DNA from: Deltaproteobacteria bacterium
Lineage (GTDB): Bacteria > Desulfobacterota > G020345765
Assembly (NCBI GenBank): GCA_030616835.1
Contig: JAUWWP010000027.1
Span: forward strand, 1 to 15,447
Reading direction: 5' to 3'
DNA: 15,447 nucleotides
Made by a program: the position numbers and the translations under genes. The first letter of the stretch is position 1; each line of letters opens with the position of its first letter. Shown piece after piece: positions 1-7,662 of the stretch. The notes under the pieces are model-generated. The model saw nothing but the letters and a program-made list of their open reading frames with translations. It was not told the DNA's origin and did not search any database.

Positions 1-1194
1 AAGGTAGACCTCACTTTGAGGATGACCCATCCTTCCCACAAAATTTCGGTTGGTAGTAGCCACTGCCCGTTCTCCTTCGGCCAGAACACCCATATGCCCG
101 CCCAGGCAAGGACCGCAGGTAGGGGGGCTGATGATCGCCCCGGCATCCAGGAAGACCTCAAACAGCCCCTCTTTCAATGCCTGGTGGTATATCTCGGGAG
201 TAGCCGGGATCACAATCAGCCTGAGCCCGGGAGAGACCCTTTTCCCCCGCAAGAGCCCGGCTGCCACCCGGAGATCCTCAAGCCGGCCGTTGGTACAGGA
301 GCCGATAACTACCTGATCAATAGGGATATCTCCCACCTCACTGATCCCCCGGGTATTTTCCGGTAGATGCGGGAAGGCCACCTGGGGTTCGATCCGGGAG
401 ACATCATATTCTTTTACTTCCCGGTATCTTGCCTGGCGGTCGCTGCCAAGTTTTTCATAGGACTGATTTACTCGGCCCTGGAGATACTCCTCGGTAGTCT
501 TATCCGGGGCGATAATCCCACTCTTTGCCCCGGCTTCTACCGCCATATTGCAGATAGTGAACCTCCCGGCCATCGGAAGTTGTTCAATCACCTCACCGCT
601 GAACTCCATCGCTTGATAGAGAGCGCCGTCGACACCAATATTCCCAATAGTATAGAGAATCAGATCCTTTCCCTCCACCCACTTCTGAGATCTTCCATAA
701 TAGATAAACTTGATAGTTTCCGGAACCCGAAACCAGAGCTCACCGGTAAGCATAGCCGCAGCCAGATCGGTGCTTCCTACCCCGGTGGAAAAGGCTCCTA
801 AGGCTCCGTAGGTACAGGTATGGCTGTCGGCCCCGATAATCAGCCCACCCGGCTGAATTAGCCCCTTATCAGGGAGGAGGACATGCTCAATGCCGGAGGT
901 TCCTCCCTCGAAGTAATTGATAATACGCTGCTTGCGAGCAAAATCCCGAAGAAGCTTACACTGTCCGGCAGAATTGATATCTTTATTGGGGGTAAAATGG
1001 TCTGCTACCAGGGCAATTTTTCCCTTATCAAAGACCTCCTTGCCCCCGGCCTTCTGGAACTCAGCAATGGCGATCGGGGCAGTAATGTCATTGCCCAGAG
1101 CCAGATCTATCTTTGCCATTATCAATTGCCCCGGACTTACTTCCTCCAGTCCGGCATGCCGGGCCAGGATCTTTTCAGTAATAGTCATCCCCAT
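1..1194 (-). CDS. leuC: 3-isopropylmalate dehydratase large subunit (partial, C-terminus cut by window edge)
   Basis: Aconitase-family large subunit that, with LeuD, isomerises 2-isopropylmalate to 3-isopropylmalate in leucine synthesis. I translated the minus strand by hand: the frame is open from 1194 to the window edge (398 residues) with no frameshift. It contains the family block IIGADSHTCTYGALGAFSTG, followed by GSTDLAAAMLTGE, and ends at NRNFVGRMGHPQSEVYL, so only about 20 residues are missing. The [4Fe-4S] ligands are Cys300 (VIGSCTNG) and Cys360/Cys363 (TCGPCLGGH). This spacing fits the shorter archaeal/type-2 LeuC of about 420 aa, not the 466-aa enterobacterial form. Starting at the ATG at 1194 (MGMTITEK) puts the cysteines at the usual type-2 positions; an in-frame ATG at 1188 is the alternative. 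Neither has a strong ribosome site. It starts 16 bases after leuA and is surely co-transcribed. leuD and leuB are expected beyond the left edge. Confidence 0.96.
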   Translation of the reverse strand, partial: MGMTITEKILARHAGLEEVSPGQLIMAKIDLALGNDITAPIAIAEFQKAGGKEVFDKGKIALVADHFTPNKDINSAGQCKLLRDFARKQRIINYFEGGTSGIEHVLLPDKGLIQPGGLIIGADSHTCTYGALGAFSTGVGSTDLAAAMLTGELWFRVPETIKFIYYGRSQKWVEGKDLILYTIGNIGVDGALYQAMEFSGEVIEQLPMAGRFTICNMAVEAGAKSGIIAPDKTTEEYLQGRVNQSYEKLGSDRQARYREVKEYDVSRIEPQVAFPHLPENTRGISEVGDIPIDQVVIGSCTNGRLEDLRVAAGLLRGKRVSPGLRLIVIPATPEIYHQALKEGLFEVFLDAGAIISPPTCGPCLGGHMGVLAEGERAVATTNRNFVGRMGHPQSEVYL

Positions 1195-1210
1195 TTTTAA
1201 TTACGCGTTT

Positions 1211-2740
1211 TTAAGGTCCCCTTCTCCGGCGTTTCTTACGATACTCCATCTTATTAAGGGCATTGATATAGGCCTTAGCACTGGCAACGATAATATCGGT
1301 ATGAGCACCCTGGCCAATGGCCGTTTTTCCTCCCTCTTCCAGGTTGACAGTAACTCCTCCCTGGGCATCAGTTCCTTTGCTGATAGCGTTTATTGAAAAA
1401 CGGAGCAATTTGCTTTTGGTCCTGGTGATCTTGGCAATGGTATTATAGGCAGCGTCTACCGGGCCATCGCCAAATCCGGCGTCTTTGATTACCTTACCAT
1501 CTATCTCTAACTGGACAGTAGCGGTAGGTATGGTCTCACTTCCGCTGGTAACATTAATAGAGACTAATTTATATCGTTCCGGGATCCGCAGGACTTCATC
1601 GGCAACGATGGCCTCCAGATCCTCATCATAGATCTGCTTCTTTTTATCAGCGAGTGCCTTAAATCTCCTGAATGCCTTCTCCATATTATCATTGCTCAGA
1701 TCGTAGCCCAGAGATTTCAGTCTCTCCCGGAAGGCATGTCTGCCCGAGTGTTTTCCCATTACCAGGGTATGGGAGGGCAGGCCAATCGACTCCGGAGTCA
1801 TAATCTCGTAAGTCTGCCTTTCCTTCAACAACCCATCCTGGTGGATACCCGCCTCGTGGGCAAAGGCATTGGCCCCAACGATTGCCTTGTTAGGCTGAAC
1901 CGCAATCCCGGTAATATGGGAGAGGAGACGACTGGCAGGATAGATATGCCGCGTATTAATATTGGTAGTAAGTTTAAAGATATCCTTCCGGGTATTGATT
2001 GCCATAACAATCTCTTCCATAGAGGTATTCCCCGCCCTCTCCCCGATGCCATTGATCGTACACTCCACCTGCCGGGCACCGGCCTTAATGGCAGAGATCG
2101 AGTTGGCCACTGCCAGCCCGAGATCATTATGACAGTGGACGCTGATAGTAACCCCCTTGATACCAGGCACATTATTCCGGACATATTTAATTAAGGAAGC
2201 GAACTCATCGGGGATGCTATAGCCTACTGTATCCGGGATATTAATGGTGGTGGCCCCGGCCTTAATCGCCGCCTCGAAGACCTGGCAGAGATAATCAGGG
2301 TCAGAGCGAGTAGCATCCTCAGCAGAAAACTCCACCATCGGGCAGTAGGCCTTGGCGTGACTCACTGCCCGGACAGTATCCTCCAACACCTGCTTCCGTG
2401 ATTTATTCAGTTTATATTTGAGGTGGATGTCAGAGGTGGCGATAAAGGTATGGATTGTCGGCTTTTCTGCACACTTCACGGCCTCCCAGGCCCGATCGAT
2501 ATCCTTGAGTCCGGTGCGGGCCAGTCCGACTATTGCTGGACCCCGGATCGAGCGAGCAACGGCCTTTACTGACTCAAAATCTCCCTCCGAGCTGGCCGGG
2601 AATCCGGCCTCGATAATATCCACCTGGAGCTTGGCAAGCTGCTCGGCTACCCGCAGTTTCTCCCCCACATTCATACTCATCCCAGGAGACTGCTCTCCAT
2701 CCCGTAAAGTAGTATCAAAGATCAGGATTTTCTTTTTCAT
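1211..2740 (-). CDS. leuA: 2-isopropylmalate synthase
   Basis: Condenses acetyl-CoA with 2-oxoisovalerate, the committed step of leucine synthesis. The 509-aa length is normal for full-length bacterial LeuA. The N-terminal HMGL-like TIM barrel (about 1-270) shows FDTTLRDGEQSPG with Arg13/Asp14, the metal-binding HCHND (202-206), and GERAGNTSMEEIV. The linker region carries the AGIHQDGLLK block. The C-terminal LeuA_dimer regulatory domain (about 370-500) has the glycine-rich GFGDGPVDAAYNTI and HTDIIVASAKAYINALN, so leucine feedback inhibition is likely. The protein ends in a basic tail (KKRRRRGP). The start is fixed by AGGAG eight bases before the ATG. It lies 82 bases after pssA, with a small stem-loop in the gap. 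Homocitrate or citramalate synthases share the barrel, but the length and the leuC neighbour favour LeuA. Confidence 0.97.
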   Translation of the reverse strand: MKKKILIFDTTLRDGEQSPGMSMNVGEKLRVAEQLAKLQVDIIEAGFPASSEGDFESVKAVARSIRGPAIVGLARTGLKDIDRAWEAVKCAEKPTIHTFIATSDIHLKYKLNKSRKQVLEDTVRAVSHAKAYCPMVEFSAEDATRSDPDYLCQVFEAAIKAGATTINIPDTVGYSIPDEFASLIKYVRNNVPGIKGVTISVHCHNDLGLAVANSISAIKAGARQVECTINGIGERAGNTSMEEIVMAINTRKDIFKLTTNINTRHIYPASRLLSHITGIAVQPNKAIVGANAFAHEAGIHQDGLLKERQTYEIMTPESIGLPSHTLVMGKHSGRHAFRERLKSLGYDLSNDNMEKAFRRFKALADKKKQIYDEDLEAIVADEVLRIPERYKLVSINVTSGSETIPTATVQLEIDGKVIKDAGFGDGPVDAAYNTIAKITRTKSKLLRFSINAISKGTDAQGGVTVNLEEGGKTAIGQGAHTDIIVASAKAYINALNKMEYRKKRRRRGP

Positions 2741-2776
2741 CGGCTAACTCCTGTAAATAAGAAACAAGAAGAAAAT

Positions 2777-2794
2777 GCCTCCACGGAGGGAGGC
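2777..2794 (-). terminator. Small stem-loop between pssA and leuA (possible weak terminator or attenuator)
   Basis: A perfect 6-bp GCCTCC/GGAGGC stem encloses a 6-base loop. On the minus (transcribed) strand it is followed by the T-rich stretch ATTTTCTTCTTGTTTC and then the leuA ribosome site. The stem is short and the T-run is broken, so termination would be partial at best; it could tune leuA-leuC relative to the upstream genes. Function is inferred only. Confidence 0.3.
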
Positions 2795-2822
2795 CTTCCA
2801 GAACTTCTCGGTTGAGTTTCTT

Positions 2823-3674
2823 TTAAACAATGCCCTTTTTCTCTTCTCCTCCAGATCGTTCTGAGCCTTTCTGGCCGATGCTCTCTATTTGTTGAACAAC
2901 CTTAATTTGGGGCTGAGCAAGCCTCTCCTTCTTCTTTCTTCGGTAAAGGATCAGTCCTTCGATTGGTCCCGAAGCGGTATAAACCACCAGCGTGGTAAAA
3001 AATAGAATCTCTGGCTCCGCCACCACCAGAACCAGGCCTATAACTGAAAGGAAAAGCACGCTGAAAGGTCTTCGCTTAATTAATCCCAGCTCATCCTTAA
3101 TATTCGAATAAGGAACGGTGCTTACCATCAGCAAGGCCAGAGCATAAGTCAATAAAAGAAAGGTTAGATGCCGGGATGGATTTCCTTCCCATCGTAAATA
3201 ATAAAAAATTATGGTAGTAGTTGCTATCATCCCAGCAGCCACCGGAGAGGGAAGCCCTTTATATTCCTTCTTCTCCTCAGTATCAATCTGCAGGTTAAAT
3301 CGAGCTAAGCGCAGAGCAGCACAGGCTACAAAGAGAAAGCTGGCCAGCCAGCCCCACTTTCCGAATGGCTTTAAGGCCCAAAGGTAAGCCAGAATTCCGG
3401 GGGCTACCCCGAAGGCTACCAGATCCGAGAGGGAATCGTATTCCAGACCAAACCTGCTGGTGGTTCTGGTCGCCCGGGCCACCATTCCGTCAAGAATATC
3501 GAAGAAGCTCGCTAACAGGATGGCAACTGCTCCCCGATAATACTCCCCATTAATTGATGAGATAAGCGAATAGAAGCCGCAGAAAAGGCTGAGGGAGGTA
3601 AGAAGATTGGGGAGCAGATAGATCCCCCTCTTCATTGCATCTACTCTTTTTTTTCTTTTCTTTCCTTTTTTCAT
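2823..3674 (-). CDS. pssA: CDP-diacylglycerol--serine O-phosphatidyltransferase
   Basis: Integral membrane enzyme that makes phosphatidylserine from CDP-diacylglycerol and serine. The complete CDP-alcohol phosphatidyltransferase motif DG-x2-AR-x8-G-x3-D-x3-D is present (Asp62, Gly63, Ala66, Arg67, Gly76, Asp80, Asp84). Several hydrophobic segments follow (about 17-60, 93-115, 140-185, 203-245), as expected for the family, and the C-terminus is hydrophilic and charged. At 283 aa it is somewhat longer than the common 230-260 aa because of a basic N-terminal extension and the C-terminal tail. The first ATG overlaps the psd stop (ATGA at 3671-3674), implying translational coupling. A second in-frame ATG 13 codons on (MKRGIYLLPNLLT) is closer to the usual family start, so the exact N-terminus is uncertain. 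Its product is the substrate of the enzyme encoded just upstream. Confidence 0.95.
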   Translation of the reverse strand: MKKGKKRKKRVDAMKRGIYLLPNLLTSLSLFCGFYSLISSINGEYYRGAVAILLASFFDILDGMVARATRTTSRFGLEYDSLSDLVAFGVAPGILAYLWALKPFGKWGWLASFLFVACAALRLARFNLQIDTEEKKEYKGLPSPVAAGMIATTTIIFYYLRWEGNPSRHLTFLLLTYALALLMVSTVPYSNIKDELGLIKRRPFSVLFLSVIGLVLVVAEPEILFFTTLVVYTASGPIEGLILYRRKKKERLAQPQIKVVQQIESIGQKGSERSGGEEKKGIV

Positions 3675-4315
3675 CTTAGATACCCCACTATGGATTGTCC
3701 TCCCTTTACCCGATCACCCTCCCTGACTGTTAGTTCAGTCTCCAGGGGAAGGAAGAGCTCCACCCGGGAACCAAAGCGGACCATCCCGAATCTCTGCCCT
3801 TTCTTAAAATAGTCTCCTTTCCTGGCATGGCAGACAATTCGACGAGCTACCACACCCGCAATCTGGTTGAGCAAGAGCCTTTTATTTTCCCCGGTCTCCA
3901 GCAGGATAGATTGGCGTTCATTGCTAATTGATGCCTTGTCCAGGCTGGCAACGAAGAATCTGCCGGGATGATACCCCACCTCCAACACCCGGGCGGAGAA
4001 GGGGATCCGGTTGATATGGACATTGAAGACTGACATAAAGATGCTGACCTTGTGGGCTTCGGCTTTCAGGTAATTCTCTTCCCGCACCTTCTCGATTCTT
4101 ATCACCTTCCCATCCGCCGGGGCCACCACAGCTCTCTCATCCTCAGGGATCTCCCGCTCAGGATTACGGAAGAAATAAATCATAAAAAGGCTTATTGCCA
4201 GAGAAAATATAGCTGAATAAATCATCCCGGCTAAAGTTAAAAGTAGGGCAATCAGAGCAAGAACAATAATAAGGAGATAACCCTCCCGGGCCACCGGAAT
4301 CTTGCTATCTTTCAT
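3671..4315 (-). CDS. psd: Phosphatidylserine decarboxylase, short archaeal-like type
   Basis: Pyruvoyl-dependent enzyme converting phosphatidylserine to phosphatidylethanolamine at the membrane. Numbering from the ATG at 4315 (214 aa), two hydrophobic helices occupy about 12-49, then come FRNPER, PADG (66-69) and FNVHINR (97-103). The self-cleavage site is Gly182-Ser183 in RFGSRVELFLP, where Ser becomes the pyruvoyl group; the GSR form is typical of the short PSD class, not the LGST of the E. coli class. An in-frame TTG at 4333, three bases after the ilvC stop, would add six residues (MSDIIL). I prefer the ATG because MKDSKIPVAREG resembles usual starts, but neither has a clear ribosome site. 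It overlaps pssA by four bases; together they form a two-step lipid module inside an amino-acid operon. Confidence 0.94.
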   Translation of the reverse strand: MKDSKIPVAREGYLLIIVLALIALLLTLAGMIYSAIFSLAISLFMIYFFRNPEREIPEDERAVVAPADGKVIRIEKVREENYLKAEAHKVSIFMSVFNVHINRIPFSARVLEVGYHPGRFFVASLDKASISNERQSILLETGENKRLLLNQIAGVVARRIVCHARKGDYFKKGQRFGMVRFGSRVELFLPLETELTVREGDRVKGGQSIVGYLR

Positions 4316-4336
4316 AAGGATTATGTCACTCAACTG

Positions 4337-5326
4337 CTATTTGCCCAACCAGGGCATCATCTTCCGGAGCCGTCTTCCTACTTCCTCTAATTGATGCCCT
4401 TCGGCCTTTTTGGTCAGGGCGTTGAAGACTGGTCGGTTGGCCCTGTTCTCCAGGATCCATTCCCGGGCAAACTCACCGCTCTGGACCTCCCGGAGGATCT
4501 TCTTCATCTCCTGACGGGTCTGCCCGGTGATTATCCTTTGTCCCCGGGTCAGATCCCCAAACTGGGCGGTATTGCTCACCGAGTCTCTCATCCGGGAAAT
4601 TCCACCCTCATAGATCAGATCAACAATCAGCTTCATTTCGTGAATACATTCAAAATAAGCCATCTCCGGGGCATATCCGGCCTCGACCAGGGTCTCAAAC
4701 CCGGCGGTCATCAGTTCAGTTATCCCCCCACAGAGAACTACCTGCTCCCCGAACAGGTCAGTTTCCGTCTCCTCTCTGAAAGTGGTTTCCAGGACACCAG
4801 CCCGGGTAGCTCCGATCCCCCGGGCATAGGCCAATGCCTTTTTCTTGGCAGTCTCGGATGGATCCTGATGAATGGCAATCAGGGCAGGAACCCCGGCCCC
4901 TCTTTCAAACTCCCTCCGGAGCAAGTGACCTGGGCCTTTGGGGGCAACCATAATGACATCAACATCCGCCGGAGGAATAATCTGGCCAAAATGGATATTG
5001 AAGCCGTGAGAAAAAACCAGGGTTTTACCCTTCTTTAGATTGCCGGCAATCTCTTTCCGATAAAGATCGGCCTGAAACTCATCCGGAGCAAGGATCTGGA
5101 TGAGATCGGCTCTCTTTGATACCTCTACTGCTGAGGCTGGCTTAAACCCGTGCTTGACTGCCAGCTTATAATTTGGTGTCCCTTTAAGCTCGGCAACGAG
5201 CACCTCCAGGCCGCTGTCCCTTAAATTCTGGGCCTGAGCATGCCCCTGGTTTCCATAGCCGATTATCCCGATCTTCTTTCCCCGCAGGACCTTTAGATCT
5301 GCATCCTTGTCATAGTATACCTTCAT
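4337..5326 (-). CDS. ilvC: Ketol-acid reductoisomerase, class I
   Basis: Isomerises and reduces 2-acetolactate (or 2-aceto-2-hydroxybutyrate) to the dihydroxy acid in valine and isoleucine synthesis. At 329 aa it matches class I. The Rossmann fingerprint GYGNQG is at 23-28. Catalytic and metal-binding residues are visible: His107 (FSHGFNIH), Lys130 (PKGPGH), Asp190 and Glu194 (ETDLFGEQ), Glu226 and Glu230 (ECIHE), Ser251. The beta2-alphaB loop that selects the cofactor reads AELKGTPNYK (45-54): it has Glu46 and lacks the Arg and Ser residues that usually hold the NADPH 2'-phosphate, so NADH use is possible (see findings). The start is secured by a near-perfect ribosome site, AAAGGAGGT, nine bases before the ATG. 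It lies 125 bases downstream of ilvN, across a stretch of AT-rich short repeats. Confidence 0.97.
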   Translation of the reverse strand: MKVYYDKDADLKVLRGKKIGIIGYGNQGHAQAQNLRDSGLEVLVAELKGTPNYKLAVKHGFKPASAVEVSKRADLIQILAPDEFQADLYRKEIAGNLKKGKTLVFSHGFNIHFGQIIPPADVDVIMVAPKGPGHLLRREFERGAGVPALIAIHQDPSETAKKKALAYARGIGATRAGVLETTFREETETDLFGEQVVLCGGITELMTAGFETLVEAGYAPEMAYFECIHEMKLIVDLIYEGGISRMRDSVSNTAQFGDLTRGQRIITGQTRQEMKKILREVQSGEFAREWILENRANRPVFNALTKKAEGHQLEEVGRRLRKMMPWLGK

Positions 5327-5360
5327 CCCGTTAGACCTCCTTTAGTTCGCCAGAGGCGGA

Positions 5361-5436
5361 TTGTAAAATGCAAATTGCAAAAAGCGGAGGAAAGTCAGCT
5401 CATACTTTGCAATTTTCAATTTTCAATTTGCAATTT
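5361..5436. repeat. Intergenic TTTGCAATTT-type short repeats between ilvN and ilvC
   Basis: TTTGCAATTT occurs at 5406-5415 and 5427-5436, with CAATTTTCAATTTT between, and the inverted form AAATTGCAAA lies at 5372-5381. Left and right copies can pair across about 25 bases. Such A/T simple inverted repeats are common dispersed intergenic sequences in uncultured-bacterium genomes. No strong terminator or promoter pattern is evident. They sit upstream of the strong ilvC ribosome site, so an effect on mRNA stability or folding is conceivable. Confidence 0.55.
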
Positions 5437-5451
5437 CCGAGTGATGTATTC

Positions 5452-5928
5452 TCACTGTCCCCGGGCCATCGCTACCTTTCCGGTCCTGACCACCTCTCTG
5501 ATCCCCAGCGGCTGAAGCAGGCCCAGGATTGCCCCGATCTTTTCTTCATCCCCGGTTACCTCGATTACATAAGAACCGGGGCTTACATCCACCACCTTCC
5601 CCCGGAAGATATCAACGATCCGAAGGACCTCGGCCCTGGTCGACTCCTGCGCGGCCACCTTGATCAGAACCATCTCCCGGTCAATGAAATTCTCTCCGCT
5701 CAGGTTACTGACCTTGATCACATCAACGAGCTTGTTGAGCTGCTTGGTTATCTGCTCAATGACCTGCTCATTACCCAGGGTCACAATGGTCATCCGGGAA
5801 ACAGTTGGGTCCATTGTCTCGGCCACTGCCAGGCTTTCGATGTTAAAGCCCCGGGCACTGAAGAGCCCGGCAACCCGGGCAAGGACTCCAAATTTATTCT
5901 CTACCAGGATTGAGATAGTATGGCGCAT
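5452..5928 (-). CDS. ilvN: Acetolactate synthase small (regulatory) subunit
   Basis: Regulatory partner of IlvB that stimulates activity and confers valine feedback inhibition. The protein is 158 aa, normal length, with an N-terminal ACT domain (MRHTISILVENKFGVLARV, then GLFSARGFNIESLAV) and a C-terminal ACT-like domain (about 75-155). The glycine of NKFGVL and the asparagine of GFNIES, corresponding to residues of the valine site in E. coli IlvH, are present, so feedback sensitivity is likely. I chose the ATG at 5928 because GGGAG lies five bases upstream and the protein then begins MRHT, the family norm; an ATG at 5940 would add four residues. It begins 32 bases after ilvB. Confidence 0.96.
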   Translation of the reverse strand: MRHTISILVENKFGVLARVAGLFSARGFNIESLAVAETMDPTVSRMTIVTLGNEQVIEQITKQLNKLVDVIKVSNLSGENFIDREMVLIKVAAQESTRAEVLRIVDIFRGKVVDVSPGSYVIEVTGDEEKIGAILGLLQPLGIREVVRTGKVAMARGQ

Positions 5929-5960
5929 TAGTTCTCCCATGGATTCTTCTCAATTTCCTA

Positions 5961-7652
5961 TCAAACCAGAAGCATCTTACCTATCGGTGCCCCGGTCGGA
6001 ACCATTGGATACACTCCCTCCTCCCGGGCCACTACAAAGTCCATTAACACGGGCTTATCGGATCTCAATGCTTCTTTTATTACCGGGACCACCTCCTCCG
6101 GCCTCTCGGCCCGCAGGCCCAGGGCTCCGTAGGCCTCGGCCAGCTTGACAAAATCAGGGGCCATTTCAATGTTGGTGTGTGAATACCTTTTTCGATAAAA
6201 TAGCTCCTGCCACTGGCGAACCATCCCCAGGTAGCGGTTATTCAGGATCGCTACCTTCACCGGCAGGTGGTGCTGCACGGCAGTGGTCAGCTCCTGAATG
6301 TTCATCTGGATACTCCCATCGCCGGCAATGTCAATAACTGTCTTCTTCGGGAAGGCCGCCTGGGCACCAATGGCTGCGGGAAAGCCATAGCCCATGGTTC
6401 CCAGCCCCCCGGAGGTCAGGAAAGTCCGGGGCCTGTCAAAGCGATAGAACTGGGAGGCCCACATCTGATTCTGTCCTACCTCAGTGCTAATTATTGCCTC
6501 TCCCTTTGTTAGCTCATAGATCTTTTCCACTACATACTGAGGCTTGATCTCCTTTCCCTGCTGGTAGCTCAGGGGATGAGCCTTTCTCCACTTTTCGATC
6601 CGGGAAAGCCATTTCCCTTGAGATCTTCTAAATTTTTGGATCTCCTTTTGCTTGCCGAGGTGGTTGAGCAAGCTTTTCAGAATAGCTTTTGCGTCCCCCA
6701 CGATCGGGATATCCACCCGGACATTCTTGCTGATTGAGGTTGGGTCAATATCAATATGGATTATCCGGGCCCGGGGCGCAAACTCATCAATCTTGCCGGT
6801 TACCCGATCATCAAAGCGAGACCCGATGGCGATCAGTAGATCGCACTCAGTTACTGCCATATTGGCCCAATAGGTTCCGTGCATTCCCAGCATCCCCAGG
6901 GAGAGCCGGTTGTTTGCCGGAAAACCTCCCAGACCCATCAGGGTAGAGGTTACCGGGGCATTCAATTTTTCGGCAAAGGCTCTTAACTCCCGGGAGGCAC
7001 TGGAGCTGATAATCCCCCCTCCACTGTAAATTACCGGTCGGGTGGAGCTCAGGATTAGCTGGAGAGCTCTTTTGATCTGACCGGCATGACCTTCATAGGT
7101 GGGGTTATAACCTCTTATCTCTGCCTTGTTCGGATGAGAGAGCTCCGTGGTATTACTGGTAATATCCTTGGGCAGATCGATCAGAACCGGGCCGGGCCGA
7201 CCGGTGGTAGCAATGTAAAATGCCTCCTTGATTGTTCTTGCCAGATCCTTCACATCCTTCACCAGGTAATTATGCTTGGTGCAGGGTCGAGTGATCCCTA
7301 CTATGTCTGCTTCCTGAAAGGCATCGTTTCCTACCAGGGCAGTATTAACCTGTCCGGTAAAAACAACTATCGGAACTGAATCCATATAGGCAGTAGCAAT
7401 CCCGGTAACGGTATTGGTGGCTCCCGGACCTGAGGTCACCAGACAGACCCCCGGTTTACCCGAGGCCCGGGCATAGCCATCAGCAGCATGGACCGCTCCC
7501 TGTTCATGGCGAACCAGAATGTGCCGGAGGAAGGTTACTTCAAAGAGCTCATCGTAAATATTAAGAACCGCACCTCCGGGGAAGCCAAAGATGACCTTCA
7601 CTCCCTCACGCCTCAGGCTCTCAACCAGAATCTGTGCTCCGTTTTTCTTCAT
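5961..7652 (-). CDS. ilvB: Acetolactate synthase large (catalytic) subunit
   Basis: Thiamine-diphosphate and FAD-dependent enzyme making 2-acetolactate from pyruvate, the first common step of branched-chain synthesis. At 563 aa it is full length with the three TPP-enzyme domains in order. The N-terminal pyrimidine-binding domain carries catalytic Glu50 in VRHEQGAVHAADGYAR and FGFPGGAVL. The central domain has the SRFDDRVTG stretch. The C-terminal PP domain has GDGS from 444 and the NN at 471-472 closing the metal/TPP motif, then RYLGMVRQWQELFY. The GMVRQWQ segment is characteristic of true biosynthetic acetolactate synthases rather than pyruvate oxidases or glyoxylate carboligase. It starts ten bases after the ilvD stop; AGAGG sits very close to the ATG. 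Paired with ilvN directly downstream. Confidence 0.97.
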   Translation of the reverse strand: MKKNGAQILVESLRREGVKVIFGFPGGAVLNIYDELFEVTFLRHILVRHEQGAVHAADGYARASGKPGVCLVTSGPGATNTVTGIATAYMDSVPIVVFTGQVNTALVGNDAFQEADIVGITRPCTKHNYLVKDVKDLARTIKEAFYIATTGRPGPVLIDLPKDITSNTTELSHPNKAEIRGYNPTYEGHAGQIKRALQLILSSTRPVIYSGGGIISSSASRELRAFAEKLNAPVTSTLMGLGGFPANNRLSLGMLGMHGTYWANMAVTECDLLIAIGSRFDDRVTGKIDEFAPRARIIHIDIDPTSISKNVRVDIPIVGDAKAILKSLLNHLGKQKEIQKFRRSQGKWLSRIEKWRKAHPLSYQQGKEIKPQYVVEKIYELTKGEAIISTEVGQNQMWASQFYRFDRPRTFLTSGGLGTMGYGFPAAIGAQAAFPKKTVIDIAGDGSIQMNIQELTTAVQHHLPVKVAILNNRYLGMVRQWQELFYRKRYSHTNIEMAPDFVKLAEAYGALGLRAERPEEVVPVIKEALRSDKPVLMDFVVAREEGVYPMVPTGAPIGKMLLV

Positions 7653-7662
7653 ACCTCTTACT

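Noticed and set aside
16..1396. Plus-strand frames across leuC and the 3' end of leuA
   Set aside because: They are antisense shadows; the minus strand encodes continuous LeuC and LeuA with all catalytic motifs.
4391..5038. Plus-strand 215-codon frame opposite ilvC
   Set aside because: Antisense to an intact ilvC with a strong ribosome site; no domain pattern.
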